Assembly (NCBI GenBank): GCA_022508705.1
Contig: JAFLUO010000094.1
Span: forward strand, 1-6,474
From: Oscillospiraceae bacterium
Lineage (GTDB): Bacteria > Bacillota > Clostridia > Oscillospirales > Acutalibacteraceae
Reading direction: 5' to 3'
Length of the DNA: 6,474 bases
This document shows positions 4,976-6,474 of the stretch, one piece after another. Position 1 is the stretch's first letter, and each line of letters opens with the position of its first letter. The notes below the pieces were generated by a model. The model ran no database searches. It saw only the letters and a list, made by a program, of their open reading frames with translations, and was not told the DNA's origin. The position numbers were made by a program, and so were the translations under genes.

Positions 4976-6474
4976 ATGAAAAAATCGGTAAAAATAATTA
5001 TAGCGGTTGTTGCGGTAGTTTTAGCGGTTGCCGTAGCTGTTCCGTCGGTAATTTTCGGGTATTCCGCTTATCAGAAAAAAGCGGATTTAAAAATCACCAT
5101 AAAAAAGGATAAAACGCTCAATGAGTTTGAGGGCTTCGGCGCATCTGCCTGCTGGTGGGCGCAGTATTGCGGAAACAGCGAGCTTGACGAGGAAATAACA
5201 AAACTTCTCTATTCCAAAGAGGGCCTGGGGCTTAATATTTTCCGTTATAACATAGGCGGCGGCGAGGCAGACAATTCACAGAGCACGATTGGAAATCCGT
5301 GGCGTAAGACCGAGAGCTTTTATGTGCTTGATAAGGAAACGGGCGAGTATAAATACGACTTTACCCGTGACGCAAACGCTCAAAAGATCCTTGACCTTGC
5401 CCTGTCTTACGGCACGGTAGACACAGTCGTTCTGTTCGCCAATTCACCGCATTTTTCTATGACGATTTCGGGCAAGGCAAGCGGCGGCGGAAGCGACGGC
5501 TGGCAGTCAAATCTTTCAAGGGCGGATTACAAAAAGTACGTGGATTATTTTCTTACCATAACACAGTATTTTCTTGACAAAGGCGTGCCCGTAAAATACA
5601 TAAGCCCCATCAATGAACCCCAATGGGCATGGGGCGGCGGATATACAGGTCAGGAAGGTTGCCATTATACTGATGAAGAGGTTATCGAACTTTTGACCCT
5701 CTTTGCTCAGGAGATAAAGGCACGTGGAATGGACGTCAAACTCAGTTGCCCCGAAAGCGGTGCGATAGCTGAAAATACAGAGCGTTGGTTCTCGGAGCTT
5801 TACGAAAACGCAGACGTGCGTGACGTTCTCGGAACCCTTGCATATCACAGCTATTGGTCTGACGAATATGTGGAAAGAAAGGCTGAATTCGGCAAATGGC
5901 TCAATAAAAATGTGCCTGATGCAAAAGTTGAGATGTCCGAGTGGTGTCAGCTCCCCTGCACATCGGATATAACGTCCATTGAGGGCGCGCTCATACAGGC
6001 TCGCGTCATTGCAAACGATCTTGAATACACTGGCGCGGATTCATGGAGTGCGTGGGTCGGCGTTAATCAGGCAGGAGTAGCCGAAGACGGTAAAAACTAT
6101 ACTGACGGACTTCTTTCAGCCAATGACGATTTCACCGAATATGAAATCGCAATGCGTTACTGGGCAATGGCTCATTTCAGCAAGTTTATTCCTGCAGGCA
6201 GCGTAAGACTTGAAAGTAAGAAAAATATAAACGATTTGCAGGTTACAAAAACCGAAAATGCCGACGAAGACAATCTTACAAAATATGCGACAAATACGGT
6301 GTCGTTCCTCACTCCCGACGGCAAGGTGGTTTGCGTTGTTGTCAACGAAGGCGTAAAAAGAGATTTGTCCTTTAAAGTGGACGCCTCCAAAATGACTGTT
6401 TATACTACAACGCAAGACAGTCAGCTTGAAAATACCTATTCAGGTGAGCTTACAAAAATCCCAATGCCTGCAAA
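4976..6474 (+). CDS. Membrane-anchored or secreted GH30-family glycoside hydrolase (3' end beyond right edge)
   Basis: The 499 codons seen have no stop before the edge. Residues 1-6 are basic and 7-28 form a hydrophobic helix, so it is a signal peptide or N-terminal anchor. There is no lipobox, and no clear signal-peptidase site is visible. The body looks like glycoside hydrolase family 30: FEGFGASACWW (51-61) near the start of the catalytic domain, the NSPHFSM segment (156-162), the acid/base motif SPINEPQWAW (210-219, Glu214) followed by QEGCHY (226-231), and the nucleophile motif VEMSEWC (318-324, Glu322). Residues from about 405 look like the C-terminal beta-sandwich usual in GH30. NEPQ plus QEGC recalls the endo-beta-1,6-galactanase branch, but the substrate cannot be settled from sequence; xylanase or glucosidase branches are alternatives. 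The ATG at 4976 follows AGGGGGAG (4964-4971). It is divergent from the glutamine operon, with no visible link in function. Later domains, if any, lie outside. Confidence 0.88.
   Translation, partial: MKKSVKIIIAVVAVVLAVAVAVPSVIFGYSAYQKKADLKITIKKDKTLNEFEGFGASACWWAQYCGNSELDEEITKLLYSKEGLGLNIFRYNIGGGEADNSQSTIGNPWRKTESFYVLDKETGEYKYDFTRDANAQKILDLALSYGTVDTVVLFANSPHFSMTISGKASGGGSDGWQSNLSRADYKKYVDYFLTITQYFLDKGVPVKYISPINEPQWAWGGGYTGQEGCHYTDEEVIELLTLFAQEIKARGMDVKLSCPESGAIAENTERWFSELYENADVRDVLGTLAYHSYWSDEYVERKAEFGKWLNKNVPDAKVEMSEWCQLPCTSDITSIEGALIQARVIANDLEYTGADSWSAWVGVNQAGVAEDGKNYTDGLLSANDDFTEYEIAMRYWAMAHFSKFIPAGSVRLESKKNINDLQVTKTENADEDNLTKYATNTVSFLTPDGKVVCVVVNEGVKRDLSFKVDASKMTVYTTTQDSQLENTYSGELTKIPMPA

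Noticed and set aside
5516..5848. Minus-strand reading frame of 110 codons opposite the GH30 gene.
   Set aside because: The plus strand here encodes the GH30 catalytic core including NEPQ, so the opposite frame is a shadow.

Overview
The window looks like chromosomal DNA from an anaerobic, gut- or rumen-type member of the Clostridia (Firmicutes), most likely near the Ruminococcaceae/Oscillospiraceae. The reasons are a type III glutamine synthetase, an AsnB of the MCS-start kind, strong AGGAG-like ribosome binding sites, a consensus housekeeping promoter, and a divergent membrane-anchored GH30 glycosidase. The genus cannot be fixed from the sequence alone.

The left 4.6 kb is one tightly packed transcription unit on the minus strand, read from right to left: glnN (glutamine synthetase III), then 33 bases, asnB (glutamine-hydrolysing asparagine synthase), then 42 bases, pyrG (CTP synthase, cut by the left edge after 278 codons). 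No terminator is visible between the genes. The three enzymes share one currency, the glutamine amide: GlnN makes glutamine from glutamate and ammonia, and AsnB and PyrG spend its amide nitrogen on asparagine and CTP.

The most informative non-coding stretch is the 390-base divergent region, about 4583-4975. Its right part holds a consensus promoter for glnN on the minus strand (TTGACA, 17 bases, TATAAT). Its left part is a leader of about 187 nt with two copies of a 20-base element, exactly 90 bases apart and differing at one base. Each copy can fold as a short hairpin with a six-base loop whose first base is A and fourth is G. This is the signature described for RNA targets of ANTAR-domain antiterminators. 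The second copy overlaps the 5' arm of a clear intrinsic terminator just before glnN, and the first overlaps a 16-bp hairpin. The likely reading is that the whole glutamine operon is controlled by transcription antitermination.

The right 1.5 kb, on the plus strand, holds a partial gene for a membrane-anchored GH30 family glycoside hydrolase (499 codons, no stop before the right edge). It has a candidate extended -10 promoter and a leader hairpin with a T-run whose loop is complementary to the gene's own Shine-Dalgarno sequence. No mobile element, tRNA, rRNA or CRISPR array was seen.
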